This document shows positions 17,552 through 26,283 of a stretch of 64,000 nucleotides of DNA, in pieces; positions within the stretch are counted from its first letter, which is position 1, and every line of letters begins with the position of its first letter. The notes below the pieces were generated by a model. The model had not been told where the DNA came from and did not search any database. It saw only the letters and a program-made list of their open reading frames with translations. The DNA is from Microcoleus sp. FACHB-61 (GTDB taxonomy: Bacteria; Cyanobacteriota; Cyanobacteriia; Cyanobacteriales; Microcoleaceae): positions 45,235 to 109,234 of the forward strand of contig JACJNY010000074.1 in NCBI GenBank assembly GCA_014695295.1. The letters are read 5' to 3'. The position numbers and the translations under genes are program-made.

Positions 17552-18511
17552 ATGCGTATTTGTTTTATCGGCGATTCTTTCGTAAACGGTACGGGCGATC
17601 CAACATATCTTGGTTGGACAGGACGAATTTGCGCGGCCGCTTGCGGCGGGCAAAGACAGGATATTACCCATTATAATTTAGGAGTGCGGGGAGAAACGAG
17701 TGCCGATATAGAAACTCGGTGGTTCAACGAAATTTCTTGCCGCTTGCCTCACTACAGCGACGGCAGAATAGTATTTTCCTTTGGCGTCAACGACACTTAC
17801 CTAGAAAATGGAAAAACTCGCGTCGCCCTTGAAAAATCAATTGAAAACGTCCGCTATATTCTCAAGTCTGCCCAAGAAAGAGTACCCGTTTTAATGGTAG
17901 GCCCACCGCCAGTTAGTGATGCCGCTCGCACAATCAGAATAGCCAATTTATCCGAACATTTTTCGCAAGTTTGCAGCGAGTTAAACGTGCCTTATTTAGA
18001 TATTTGCACTCCTCTGCAAAAATCAGAAGTTTGGCTGAAAGAGCTTACCGAAAATGACGGTTCCCATCCCCGTGCCGTGGGTTATACTGAATTGGCTAAA
18101 ATAGTTCACAATTGGGACGGTTGGCAAGCTTGGTTTAAAAATATCAATAGATCGGAGAAAAAGACTGTTACCCTCTTCCGAGCTGTAGGCCAAAAAGAAA
18201 TGGAATTGATTAAAGAAAGCGATTTCATGGCCTTTCCGCCGCGGCTGCCTTTTCAGCCTATTTTTTATCCCGTACTCTACAAAGCATACGCCATAAAAAT
18301 TGCGCGAGATTGGAATACAAAAGATGCAGCATCGGGATATTTTGGCTATGTAACCCAATTTCGAGTTTTGGCTGAATTCTTAAAAAAATATTCCGTTCAA
18401 ACTGTCGGCAGTTCGATCCACAAAGAATATTGGATTCCGGCAGAAGATTTGGCAGAATTTAATCGCAATATTATCGGAAAGATTGAAATATTTGCTGAAT
18501 ATCAACCGTAG
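17552..18511 (+). CDS. SGNH/GDSL hydrolase fused to an extra C-terminal domain
   Basis: A 319-residue protein of two parts. Residues 1-200 are an SGNH-type esterase: block I IGDSFVNG with Ser9, block II Gly (NLGVRGE), block III FGVNDT, and block V DGSHPRAVGY with the catalytic Asp and His. Such enzymes release acyl groups from lipids or sugars. Residues 205-319 form a separate domain starting VTLFRAVGQKEMELIKES and including FPPRLPFQPIFYPVL, IARDWN, and HKEYWIPAEDLAEFN. The 'LFRAVGQKEME' start recalls ADP-ribosyltransferase-like or related small domains that occur alone in other bacteria, but this is uncertain. There is no signal peptide. The HAD gene follows after 17 bp on the same strand, suggesting co-transcription. 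Confidence 0.82.
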   Translation: MRICFIGDSFVNGTGDPTYLGWTGRICAAACGGQRQDITHYNLGVRGETSADIETRWFNEISCRLPHYSDGRIVFSFGVNDTYLENGKTRVALEKSIENVRYILKSAQERVPVLMVGPPPVSDAARTIRIANLSEHFSQVCSELNVPYLDICTPLQKSEVWLKELTENDGSHPRAVGYTELAKIVHNWDGWQAWFKNINRSEKKTVTLFRAVGQKEMELIKESDFMAFPPRLPFQPIFYPVLYKAYAIKIARDWNTKDAASGYFGYVTQFRVLAEFLKKYSVQTVGSSIHKEYWIPAEDLAEFNRNIIGKIEIFAEYQP

Positions 18512-18528
18512 AATAGGAGCAATGACAG

Positions 18529-19227
18529 ATGTTAGATTTTAATCAATTTGAAGTTGTAAGTTTTGACTGCTACGGCACTCTCATAGATTGGGAAAGGGGA
18601 ATACTGCCAGTCTTGAGACAATTGCTGTCAAGTCGGGAGATAGATTTGAGCGATGACGGAACTTTAGAGCTGTTTGCTGAATTTGAATCCGAATTAGAAA
18701 ACTCCGAGCATAATTATATCAAATATAGGGAAATTTTGCAACAAATAGTGCAAAAATTTGGTAAAAGATTTAATTTTGAACCAACAGAAACAGAACTAAA
18801 GTGTTTGATTGAGTCCATCAAAAATTGGCAGCCATTCCCGGATACAGTCGCAGCTTTGGCAGCACTCAAGCAAAAATACAAACTGGCGGTAATTTCCAAC
18901 ATTGACGACGATTTGTTTGCCGATACGGCTAAACATTTAAAAGTTGAATTCGACTGGTTGATTACTGCAGAACAAGTGCGATCGTACAAACCGTCAACTC
19001 GCAACTTTGAAATCGCCCTAGCAACAATGGGAATAGCACCGGAAAAACTGCTGCACGTTGCTCAGAGTGTATATCACGACATTGTACCGGCCGCATCAAT
19101 GGGAATCTCAACGGTTTGGGTAAATCGCAGACACGATAAAACAGGATTTGGGGCGACACTACCGGCCAGCGGCCAGCCAGACTTGGAAGTGCCCGATTTG
19201 AAAACATTGGTGGAGGCTATAGGGTAA
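18529..19227 (+). CDS. HAD-superfamily hydrolase, haloacid dehalogenase type II-like
   Basis: A 232-residue cytoplasmic hydrolase. Motif I is VVSFDCYGTLIDWERG (nucleophile Asp13, Asp-Cys-Tyr-Gly-Thr form of the 2-haloacid dehalogenase subgroup), motif II is AVISNIDDD, motif III Lys is in SYKPSTRNFEIAL, and motif IV is HVAQSVYHDIVPAASMG. This set is the L-2-haloacid dehalogenase/phosphatase subgroup. The physiological substrate is unknown; phosphoglycolate-like or other phosphate esters are as likely as haloacids. ATG is preceded by TAGGAGCAATGACAG, giving a good ribosome site. It lies 17 bp behind the SGNH gene. Confidence 0.92.
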   Translation: MLDFNQFEVVSFDCYGTLIDWERGILPVLRQLLSSREIDLSDDGTLELFAEFESELENSEHNYIKYREILQQIVQKFGKRFNFEPTETELKCLIESIKNWQPFPDTVAALAALKQKYKLAVISNIDDDLFADTAKHLKVEFDWLITAEQVRSYKPSTRNFEIALATMGIAPEKLLHVAQSVYHDIVPAASMGISTVWVNRRHDKTGFGATLPASGQPDLEVPDLKTLVEAIG

Positions 19228-19350
19228 AAAAATCGCAGATTGACATCAAATCCGGTAGCAGCGGAATTACAGCAGATTTCAGCTAAGTATCGAAGGATTT
19301 TTTGCTAAAGTGCGATTGAGCAGAAAATTCTCAGGTCATCTACGCTATTT

Positions 19351-22164
19351 ATGCCGTACATTACTATCCCTAAACAACTTAGGGAACCTTCCAGGGTCAT
19401 CGAATCTCAACTGTTTTTACGGCCGAAACGCCTCGCTATTTTTGAAGCTTGTCTGATCGGTTTAATTTCAGGACTCGCTGGGGTTTTGCTCAAATCAGGA
19501 GTCGGATGGCTGGGCAGTTGGCGAGTTGCTACCTCGACAGTAATTCCAGCTTGGATATTACTGCCCAGCGTCGGTTTATTGGGCGGGTTGCTGACAGGTT
19601 TCTTGGTTGAGCGTTTTGCTCCCGAAACAGCAGGCAGCGGCATTCCTCACGTCAAAGCTGCTCTCGGCGGAGTCAATCTTTCCTTAGATTTGCGAGTAGC
19701 TGTCGCCAAACTTCTGACCACTATTTTAGCAGTTGGTTCCGGTTTAACTTTAGGAAGGCAAGGCCCGACTGTGCAAATAGGAGCATCTTTGGCCGGCTGG
19801 ATCGGTCACTTGATGCCTACTTCTCCAGACTACCGCCGACAATTGATTGCTTGCGGTGCTGCTGCAGGATTGGCTGCTGGTTTCAATACTCCCATTGCAG
19901 GAGTTTTGTTTGTAGTTGAAGAACTGCTGCACGACGTTTCGGGATTGACTTTAGGGACTGCAATTATCGCTTCATTTATCGGTGCAGTTGTCTCGCAGCT
20001 TTTGGGCGGCGATAGCTTGAATTTGAACCTTCGGGAGTACCAAAGCAGTTTTGAGGCTCAGGAAATTCCCTTCTACATACTGTTAGGAGTTTTAGCGGGA
20101 TTGCTGGGAGCTTTGTTCACGAAAGGGATTATTGCTAGCTTACATTTTAACAGGCGATCGCTCAAATTAGCTTTGCCAGCGCGAGTGGCTCTAGCTGGCA
20201 TAATCTGCGGTTCAGTAATAGCTTTTCTCCCAGAAACTTTCCGCAACAATACGGGTTTGCGGGAGTTTCTGCTGACCGGTGAAGCAAGCGGCCTAACGAG
20301 TTTAATTGCTTTTGTAGCTCACTTTTTTCTAACAATTATTTCCGCTGCTTCTGGAGCTCCGGGAGGATTGTTCTCCCCTTCCCTAGTTATGGGTTCTGCA
20401 CTCGGTCACATGGTGGGCATTGTGCAGGCAGATTTCCTAGGCGTTGGTTCGCCAGTAACTTACGCTTTGGCGGGAATGGGAGCGTTTTTTTGCGCGGTTA
20501 CTAGAGCGCCGATTACTTCGGTAGTAATTGTGTTTGAAATTACGGCGGATTTCAAATTAGTGCTGCCTTTGATGATCTGTTCTGTAGTTGCTTATTTAAT
20601 GGCAGAAAAGGTAGAGAGCGGCTCGCTCTACAATCACCTTTTGGAGTTTAACGGCATTCAACTGACAAAGGCCAAAGCTGCCAGCAATACTTTGAGCGAC
20701 TTGTACGCAGAGGACGTGATGCAGCGCCGAGTTGAAACTCTTTCGAGTCTGCTGACTTTCGATGAAGTGATGCAGGCATTTTCGCGATCGCACCACCGAG
20801 GATTTCCAGTAGTTGAAGATGGCAAATTAGTCGGAATTGTCAGTCAAACCGATTTGGCAAATGCCAGCGAGCGCAATTTGTCCGGAAGCTCGCTGCTCAA
20901 AGAATTTATGACTCTACACCCGATCGCAGTCAAAGCAAAGGATACTTTAAGCGAGGTATTGTACAGGCTCAACAACTACAATATCAGCCGTTTGCCAGTC
21001 ATAGAAGGCCGCCGTTTGGTGGGAATTATTACCCGCAGCGATATTATCCGAGTGGAATCCGATCGCCTCAGCGGAGAAACAACCCAGGGCCCGCATCCAG
21101 AACCTTCCTATGTTGTCTATCAAACCAGGGCTCCGCAAGTCGGAAACGGCAGGTTATTAGTGCCGCTTTCCAACCCCCAAACAGCACCCGCTTTGTTGCG
21201 GCTGGCGGCGGCGATTGCGCGCGATCGCAATTACGAATTAGAATGCCTGCAAATCATCTTAGTACCGCGCAACAGTTCCCCCTCAGAAAGCGCAGTGCGG
21301 ACAACCAAAAGCCGCCGCCTGCTACAACAAGCCGAGCGCATTGTTCGCAATTGGAACTTGCCGGTACACACCCAAATACGGGTAGCTCACGACGTGCCTA
21401 ACGCGATTTTGGAGACAATTAGGGAACGACATATCGATTCAATTTTGATGGGCTGGCAAGGCGAATTTTCCACAAAAGGACGCATTTTTGGCGATGTTGT
21501 GGATACCGTAATTCGGCAAGCCGGCTGCGAGGTTATTTTGGTGAAGTGGAGCGAAAAACTATTAGCAACACGTAAGAAAAAAGAATTTTCTCCGACTTTC
21601 AGCGGGCGGAAATATGCGTCTATAGAATGGGAGTTAAAACCCGAAGGAGTTGAGGGCACAGATAATCCCACATTGGCGAGATCCTCAGATTCATCAGCGA
21701 CTCCTGACACTGAATTTTCCCCGCCGAATTCAGACATTCCAGGCCCAGAATTGGGACTGCACACGCTGATGGGTTTGCACCGCTGGTTGGTGCCTATTCG
21801 CGGCAGTTACAAGCAAGCTGCCGCTTTGCGGCTGCTACCTGCTTTGGTGGCTGCGAGTGCTGTACCGGAGATTAAATTGTGTCAGGTTCACCAGCCTTCT
21901 GTTGCAGAACCCGATCGCCGCGAATTAAAGCAAGCGGCGGAGTTTATCCAGCGCCGGGTTAGCTGTTCGATAATAGCGACCTCGGTTTGCGCTAAATCAG
22001 TTTCTGATGCTTTAATTGATTTGGCTCAGAACGATCAGTGCGATGCGATCGTCCTGGGAGCGAGTCGCGAAGGGCTGCTGAAGCAGGTGATTCAGGGGAA
22101 CATTCCGGAAGCTGTGGCGCGCGGGTGCGACTGTACAGTCATTTTAGTGCGATCGGCCAATTAG
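19351..22164 (+). CDS. ClC chloride channel/transporter with CBS pair and two USP domains
   Basis: A 937-residue inner-membrane protein. Residues 25-435 are a ClC core with about 16 hydrophobic helices: GSGIPHVK (selectivity Ser96), GRQGPTVQIGAS, and GVLFVVEEL. The external gating glutamate of the usual GREGP is a Gln here (residue 137). Residues 450-580 form a CBS pair (two 'HRGFPVVEDGKLVGIVSQTDL'-like halves, read in part), which senses adenine nucleotides. Two universal-stress-protein-like domains follow (about 600-735 and 790-935), separated by a Ser/Pro/Glu-rich linker; USP1 has DSILMGWQGE, USP2 has CDAIVLGASREGLL. The multi-domain cytoplasmic tail implies regulation of anion flow by energy or stress state. 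It is preceded by a gap with no obvious ribosome site. Confidence 0.92.
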   Translation: MPYITIPKQLREPSRVIESQLFLRPKRLAIFEACLIGLISGLAGVLLKSGVGWLGSWRVATSTVIPAWILLPSVGLLGGLLTGFLVERFAPETAGSGIPHVKAALGGVNLSLDLRVAVAKLLTTILAVGSGLTLGRQGPTVQIGASLAGWIGHLMPTSPDYRRQLIACGAAAGLAAGFNTPIAGVLFVVEELLHDVSGLTLGTAIIASFIGAVVSQLLGGDSLNLNLREYQSSFEAQEIPFYILLGVLAGLLGALFTKGIIASLHFNRRSLKLALPARVALAGIICGSVIAFLPETFRNNTGLREFLLTGEASGLTSLIAFVAHFFLTIISAASGAPGGLFSPSLVMGSALGHMVGIVQADFLGVGSPVTYALAGMGAFFCAVTRAPITSVVIVFEITADFKLVLPLMICSVVAYLMAEKVESGSLYNHLLEFNGIQLTKAKAASNTLSDLYAEDVMQRRVETLSSLLTFDEVMQAFSRSHHRGFPVVEDGKLVGIVSQTDLANASERNLSGSSLLKEFMTLHPIAVKAKDTLSEVLYRLNNYNISRLPVIEGRRLVGIITRSDIIRVESDRLSGETTQGPHPEPSYVVYQTRAPQVGNGRLLVPLSNPQTAPALLRLAAAIARDRNYELECLQIILVPRNSSPSESAVRTTKSRRLLQQAERIVRNWNLPVHTQIRVAHDVPNAILETIRERHIDSILMGWQGEFSTKGRIFGDVVDTVIRQAGCEVILVKWSEKLLATRKKKEFSPTFSGRKYASIEWELKPEGVEGTDNPTLARSSDSSATPDTEFSPPNSDIPGPELGLHTLMGLHRWLVPIRGSYKQAAALRLLPALVAASAVPEIKLCQVHQPSVAEPDRRELKQAAEFIQRRVSCSIIATSVCAKSVSDALIDLAQNDQCDAIVLGASREGLLKQVIQGNIPEAVARGCDCTVILVRSAN

Positions 22165-22199
22165 TCATTAGTTAGTTGTTATTTGTTGGTATTTTAGTC

Positions 22200-22311
22200 T
22201 TCCAGTCTTGTTCCCAGGCTCTGCCTGGGAATACATACCCGGAGGATCTGCCTCCAATAATCAATAACCAATAACTAATAACCAATAACTAATAACTAAT
22301 AACCAATAACT
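22200..22311. repeat. TCCCAGGC...GCCTGGGA palindrome plus AATAACCAATAACT STRR
   Basis: TTCCCAGGC and GCCTGGGAA form a hairpin, followed by ATACATACCCGGAG and GCCTCCAATAA, a block also seen in altered form at 8281-8335. It is followed by about seven tandem copies of AATAACCAATAACTAATA-like units that run right up to the next ATG. Confidence 0.85.
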
Positions 22312-23433
22312 ATGGTTCACTTTAACGTTGCCTTTCAACACCTTAACTCCTTCGCGGATATTACGCTCTCCCTGGCGAAAACTTTAGACAAAATGGGAAT
22401 TCCTATTTCTGTCGAACCTTCGACAATTGCCTCTCACCTCACCCGCCATTCCACAGCAGAAGAAAACGATTTGCTAGAGAAGTGGATGAAGACCGCACCC
22501 TCAGATTTATTTCATATCAAATGGTCTCATTACTGGAAACCTTATTTTTTAAAAGAACTCAACGGACATCTCAACTTAGAACTTTTTGCTATCAATTACG
22601 AATTCGCAAAAAACACTGATGATTATGATTACTGGATTTACGATGCTGTCAACAATTTATCCCACAAACTAGCCGTCAGCCAATATTCTAAAAACGTTTT
22701 AATTAATGCTGGATGTCCGGCGGACAAAGTATCAGTCATGCCTCTAGGTTTCAATCCTTTAATCTCGCAACTCTATTTCCCCAGACCGCAAAAAAACCAA
22801 AAAGATGTAAAACATATTCTGCACATGACCAATTCTTTTGATTTGTATAGATTTGGCACGGATCTCGCCATTCAAGCTTTCTGTGAAGAGTTTAAAGATG
22901 ATTCCAAAGTACAGTTAATTATCAAAGATGGTGGCAAAAATCCCGATGTAATAGTGGAACATCTCGTCAATATCGAAAAGCACCTCGGCAAGTTCAAGTC
23001 AAAAATTTTGATAATCCCTAAATTTTATAATAAAGCAGAATTAGCTGATTTATATTTGTCAGCCGATGCTTTTTTAGCTCCGTTTCGCGGCGAGGGTTTT
23101 GCGATTAAAATTTTGGATGCCTTTGCTGCAGGTTTGCCCGTCGCTATGACTATGTACGGCGGTCCCACGGAGTACGCCAATGCTGATAACTGCTATCCCA
23201 TTGCTTACGATCTAATTCCTGTAGGAAAGTGTTACGATACTCAGTATCTAAAAATCAGAAATGCTCCTCATTGGGCAGAACCAAATGTTCAGTCTGTTCG
23301 CCAACAGTTGCGAAAAATTGTTGAAGATCCGATGCGTTTTCAGGTAGCTCAAAAAGCTAGAGAGACGGCGGATTTATTTAATTGGGAAGCTGCGGCTCAA
23401 AAATTGCTAAGATTAATGCGAGAATTGTTTTAG
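22312..23433 (+). CDS. glycosyltransferase family 1/4 (GT-B fold)
   Basis: A 373-residue cytoplasmic or membrane-associated glycosyltransferase. The N-terminal half begins MVHFNVAFQHLNSFADITLSL and has no signal peptide; KLAVSQYSKNVLINAGCPADKV starts the donor domain with MPLGFNP, then YLSADAFLAPFRGEGFAIKILDAFAAGLPV, where the EX7E-like segment is EGFAIKILD. The family uses nucleotide sugars to build polysaccharide or glycolipid. The ATG is preceded only by an STRR and no ribosome site, which is common here. The next gene starts 11 bp after the stop and is very likely in the same operon. Confidence 0.9.
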   Translation: MVHFNVAFQHLNSFADITLSLAKTLDKMGIPISVEPSTIASHLTRHSTAEENDLLEKWMKTAPSDLFHIKWSHYWKPYFLKELNGHLNLELFAINYEFAKNTDDYDYWIYDAVNNLSHKLAVSQYSKNVLINAGCPADKVSVMPLGFNPLISQLYFPRPQKNQKDVKHILHMTNSFDLYRFGTDLAIQAFCEEFKDDSKVQLIIKDGGKNPDVIVEHLVNIEKHLGKFKSKILIIPKFYNKAELADLYLSADAFLAPFRGEGFAIKILDAFAAGLPVAMTMYGGPTEYANADNCYPIAYDLIPVGKCYDTQYLKIRNAPHWAEPNVQSVRQQLRKIVEDPMRFQVAQKARETADLFNWEAAAQKLLRLMRELF

Positions 23434-23444
23434 GAGCGGAAATT

Positions 23445-23678
23445 ATGGGACTCGAACGCAAAATGTTTAGGGGAATGTTTTCACCCGGAGAAGTGGTACG
23501 ATTGAAACAGCCTTGTTTTACTCCAGGGCGATTGTTTGAGCCAGGAAAATATAACGCTGATGAGTTGCCAGATATCGCTTTTGATATGGGTTTGGTAGAC
23601 CATTTGCCACCAGTCAAAGGCAAGAGTTCAGAAAATCTCAATGCCCAGGACCCACCAGCTCAAAACCTTGAGGACTAA
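23445..23678 (+). CDS. unrecognised 77-residue protein
   Basis: A small basic-to-acidic soluble protein. ATG 23445 has TAGGAG eight bases upstream, which decides against an earlier in-frame start at 23382 overlapping the glycosyltransferase. The N-terminal half MGLERKMFRGMFSPGEVVRL and CFTPGRLFEPGKYNADEL reads like a small conserved beta domain, ending in a polar tail (KGKSSENLNAQDPPAQNLED). It contains one Cys. It follows the glycosyltransferase in the same operon, so a role in the same pathway is possible. Family not recognised. Confidence 0.68.
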   Translation: MGLERKMFRGMFSPGEVVRLKQPCFTPGRLFEPGKYNADELPDIAFDMGLVDHLPPVKGKSSENLNAQDPPAQNLED

Positions 23679-23689
23679 ACTCCCGTTTG

Positions 23690-23782
23690 CAGTAAGGACT
23701 TCAGTCCTGAAAATCTCCGTTTGTAGTAAGGACTTCAGGCCTGAAAAATAAAATAATCACAGACTCAAGTCCTGACTGCAAA
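23690..23782. repeat. AGTAAGGACTTCAGTCCTGA repeats
   Basis: Two direct copies of GTTTGYAGTAAGGACTTCAGKCCTGA and a third partial, inverted-like copy (GACTCAAGTCCTGACTGC). Each has a GGACTTCAGTCC palindromic core, also related to the repeat at 1208-1230. It fills the gap between two converging genes and could end transcripts from both. Confidence 0.8.
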
Positions 23783-23797
23783 AAAGATAAAGCCAAT

Positions 23798-24733
23798 TTA
23801 ACCATTTTGCTCTATCTGGGCAATTAACTCTGTCAAAACTTTACTAGCTTTATCATTCTCAATCTGACAAGTTCCGGCATTCTGGTGTCCGCCGCCACCA
23901 TATCTTAACATTAACTCCCCAATATTAGTTTTAGAAGTTTTGTTAAAGATTGACTTACCAACTGCGAAAACAGTATTTTGTTGTTTCAGCCCCCAAAGTA
24001 CGTGAATCGATATATTGCACTCGGGGAACAAAGCGTAAATTACAAAACGATTCCCCGCATAAATCACATCTTCGTTGCGCAAATCCAAAACAACTAAATT
24101 ATTATAAACTTGGGCGCAGCGCTTTATTTGCTCTTTAAATTTTTCTTCTTGATCGAAGTAGAGGTCTACTCTTTCTTTCACATCAGGAAGCTCCAAAATT
24201 TCATCAATGGTATGATTTTTGCAGTAATCGATTAACTGCATCATTAACTGATAATTGGAAACCGTAAAATCTTTAAACCTTCCCAACCCTGTTCGAGCGT
24301 CCATTATGAAGTTTAACAGCACCCATTCTTCCGGATGCAGAACCTCTTCTTGGGCAAATTGAGCGGAATCAGATTTGTCAACTGCCGCCATCATCGCCTC
24401 AGAAATATCAGGAAACTTTGCTTTGCCTCCATAATATTTGTACAACACCCTAGCTGCGGAAGCTGCATAGGGGTCGATGATGTGGTTGATTTTGATTTTT
24501 TCGTGTCTGAGAGTTTCGCTGAAATGGTGATCGAAAGCTAGATGAACTCCATCAACATAGGGTAAATTGGTGCTAATATCGTTATTTGTTATTTCGATTT
24601 TTCCATCCTGCATATCTTTAGGATGCACGAATTTAATCTCGTCGATCAGATCGAGTTCTTTGAGCAAAACGGCACAGACAAGACCGTCAAAATCGCTGCG
24701 GGTGACTAATCTGTATTTTTTAGTGAGTGGCAT
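23798..24733 (-). CDS. DHH-family phosphoesterase
   Basis: A 311-residue cytoplasmic phosphoesterase of the DHH superfamily (RecJ, PPX1, NrnA). The first metal motif is RLVTRSDFDGLVCAVLL, the DHH box is HLAFDHHFSET, and the DHHA1-like C-terminus has MLRYGGGGHQNAGTCQ. Start ATG 24733 was chosen because the fold starts there; an in-frame ATG 126 bp upstream would overlap the divergent bioF start. Substrates of relatives are short oligonucleotides, cyclic dinucleotides or polyphosphate; the residues seen do not choose among them. It is divergent from bioF with a 66-bp shared promoter region. Confidence 0.9.
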   Translation of the reverse strand: MPLTKKYRLVTRSDFDGLVCAVLLKELDLIDEIKFVHPKDMQDGKIEITNNDISTNLPYVDGVHLAFDHHFSETLRHEKIKINHIIDPYAASAARVLYKYYGGKAKFPDISEAMMAAVDKSDSAQFAQEEVLHPEEWVLLNFIMDARTGLGRFKDFTVSNYQLMMQLIDYCKNHTIDEILELPDVKERVDLYFDQEEKFKEQIKRCAQVYNNLVVLDLRNEDVIYAGNRFVIYALFPECNISIHVLWGLKQQNTVFAVGKSIFNKTSKTNIGELMLRYGGGGHQNAGTCQIENDKASKVLTELIAQIEQNG

Positions 24734-24799
24734 ATGCTTCTGTGATAGGGAGGGAATGATTATAAGACAATATAACTTATTACCCGATCGCTTTCCAAT

Positions 24800-25972
24800 A
24801 TGAACCCTGACCCTTACGCTTGGATAGAGAAGTCCCTCGACACTATTCGCCGCGCCCATTGGTATCGATCGCCAGAATCGATCGAAAGCTCCCCCGGGGC
24901 TGTGGTAAAGTTAGCAGGCCGTCGGCTGATTAACTTTGCCAGCAACGATTATCTCGGACTTGCTGGCGATAACAGGTTAATTCAAGCGGCTATGGCTGCA
25001 ACTAAGGAATTTGGTACGGGTGCGACGGGTTCGAGATTGCTAAGCGGACACCGCGATTTGCATCGGCAGCTAGAACAAGCTATTGCTAATTTAAAACAAA
25101 CTGAAGATGCTTTAGTATTCAGTTCGGGATATTTGGCGAATTTAGGGGCGATCGCATCCGTTGTCGGCAAGCGCGATTTAATATTATCTGACAAGTACAA
25201 CCATTCGAGCCTGAAAAACGGAGCCGCACTCAGCGGTGCAACTGCCCTAGAGTACAGTCACTGCAATCTTGAGGATTTAACGGTCAAGTTAGAGCAAAAT
25301 CGCGCGAGATACCGCAAGTGTTTAATTATTACCGATAGCGTCTTTAGCATGGATGGGGACTTGTGTCCGCTGCCGCAGTTGTTGGCTTTGGCCGGAAAAT
25401 TTAACTGCATGGTATTAGTAGATGAAGCTCACGCTACAGGAGTTTTCGGTGCTAGCGGTGCCGGTTGTGCAGAACATTTCGGGTGTACGGGAACACCGCT
25501 GATTCAAGTGGGGACACTCAGCAAAGCTTTGGGAAGTTTGGGCGGTTACGTTGCCGGCTCTGCTGCTTTAATGGATTTTCTGCGTAATCGAGCTCCGAGT
25601 TGGATTTATACTACGGCATTGACGCCTGCTGACGCGGCGGCTGCTTTGGAAGCTGTGAGAATTGTACAGCAAGAACCAGAACGCCGAGTTCGGTTGCGAC
25701 AAAATATCGAAACTTTCAAATATTGCGCGATTACCAATCACCAATTACCAATTAGCAATTCCCTCTCCCCTATTTTCAGTCTTCCGTTAAAAGATGCAGC
25801 CTCCGCTTTAACAGTGGGCAGCAAACTCAAGGAGATGGGTATTTTTGCTCCGGCGATTCGGCCTCCGACTGTAAGCGTGAGTCGAATTCGGATTTCGCTG
25901 ATGGCAACTCACGAGCTCGCACACCTTCAGCAGTTGGTAGAGGCGCTGCTGCAAGTTTTAAGTTTTGAGTAA
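24800..25972 (+). CDS. bioF: 8-amino-7-oxononanoate synthase
   Basis: BioF condenses pimeloyl-ACP (or -CoA) with alanine to 8-amino-7-oxononanoate, releasing CO2, the first ring-branch step of biotin synthesis. The 390-residue PLP enzyme shows [37 protein letters not shown] and the Schiff-base segment [14 protein letters not shown] with Lys242. The C-terminal domain has [11 protein letters not shown] and [12 protein letters not shown]. An unusual insertion at residues 310-324 ([15 protein letters not shown]) is encoded by an intergenic-type STRR (25729-25771) and replaces a surface loop. It is otherwise intact. No other bio gene is next to it. Confidence 0.95.
   Translation: MNPDPYAWIEKSLDTIRRAHWYRSPESIESSPGAVVKLAGRRLINFASNDYLGLAGDNRLIQAAMAATKEFGTGATGSRLLSGHRDLHRQLEQAIANLKQTEDALVFSSGYLANLGAIASVVGKRDLILSDKYNHSSLKNGAALSGATALEYSHCNLEDLTVKLEQNRARYRKCLIITDSVFSMDGDLCPLPQLLALAGKFNCMVLVDEAHATGVFGASGAGCAEHFGCTGTPLIQVGTLSKALGSLGGYVAGSAALMDFLRNRAPSWIYTTALTPADAAAALEAVRIVQQEPERRVRLRQNIETFKYCAITNHQLPISNSLSPIFSLPLKDAASALTVGSKLKEMGIFAPAIRPPTVSVSRIRISLMATHELAHLQQLVEALLQVLSFE
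25729..25771. repeat. STRR inside bioF
   Basis: The words ATTACCAATC, ACCAATT, ACCAATT, AGCAATT in tandem are the same heptamer family that fills gaps near 17.3, 53.4 and 53.7 kb. Here they lie in frame inside the coding sequence and encode [10 protein letters not shown]. Confidence 0.85.
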
Positions 25973-26035
25973 ATGTTGGGTGCGCCATAAGTACCTTCCC
26001 CTTTGAGTAAATGTTGTGAGACGGGGAGAATTCCT

Positions 26036-26119
26036 ACTTCTGCCTTCAGCCTTCTGCAGCTATAGCCTTCTGCAGCTCTAGCTTTCTGCCTTCTGCAGCT
26101 CTAGGCTTCTGCCTTTTTT
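26036..26119. repeat. tandem GCCTTCTGCAGCTCTAG repeat
   Basis: Five to six imperfect tandem units of about 17 bp (CCTTCTGCAGCTMTAG) run over 80 bp and end in a T8 tract. It lies after bioF in a 311-bp gap that also contains the promoter of the next gene. Confidence 0.8.
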
Positions 26120-26201
26120 TTGATTGTCAAGATATCGCTATTGACTTATGGCCAATCTTATACAGTAGTTTGGGCGATCGGTCAATAACTGTAAATTTTT
26201 T

Positions 26202-26215
26202 GTAAATTTAGATAC
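26202..26215 (+). promoter_or_regulatory. NtcA-type box upstream of the PirA-like gene
   Basis: GTA-AATTTAGA-TAC matches the NtcA consensus GTA-N8-TAC perfectly. A -10-like TATATT is at 26233-26238, 17 nt further on, a little closer than the usual 20-24. The start codon of the small gene is 69 bp downstream of the box. NtcA is the nitrogen-control activator of cyanobacteria. Confidence 0.55.
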
Positions 26216-26283
26216 TTTTTGAAATTTAGCGCTATATTAGAGAAGTAGCAGGTACACCAAATTTTATATAAGGAACGTCCACC

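Noticed and set aside
22200..22311. TCCCAGGC palindrome considered as a riboswitch or operator before the glycosyltransferase
   Set aside because: The same block appears near 8.3 kb in unrelated context, so it is a dispersed repeat.
24734..24859. Upstream extension of the DHH phosphoesterase to an earlier ATG
   Set aside because: It would overlap the bioF start and contains no fold-like sequence; the internal ATG directly precedes the family start.
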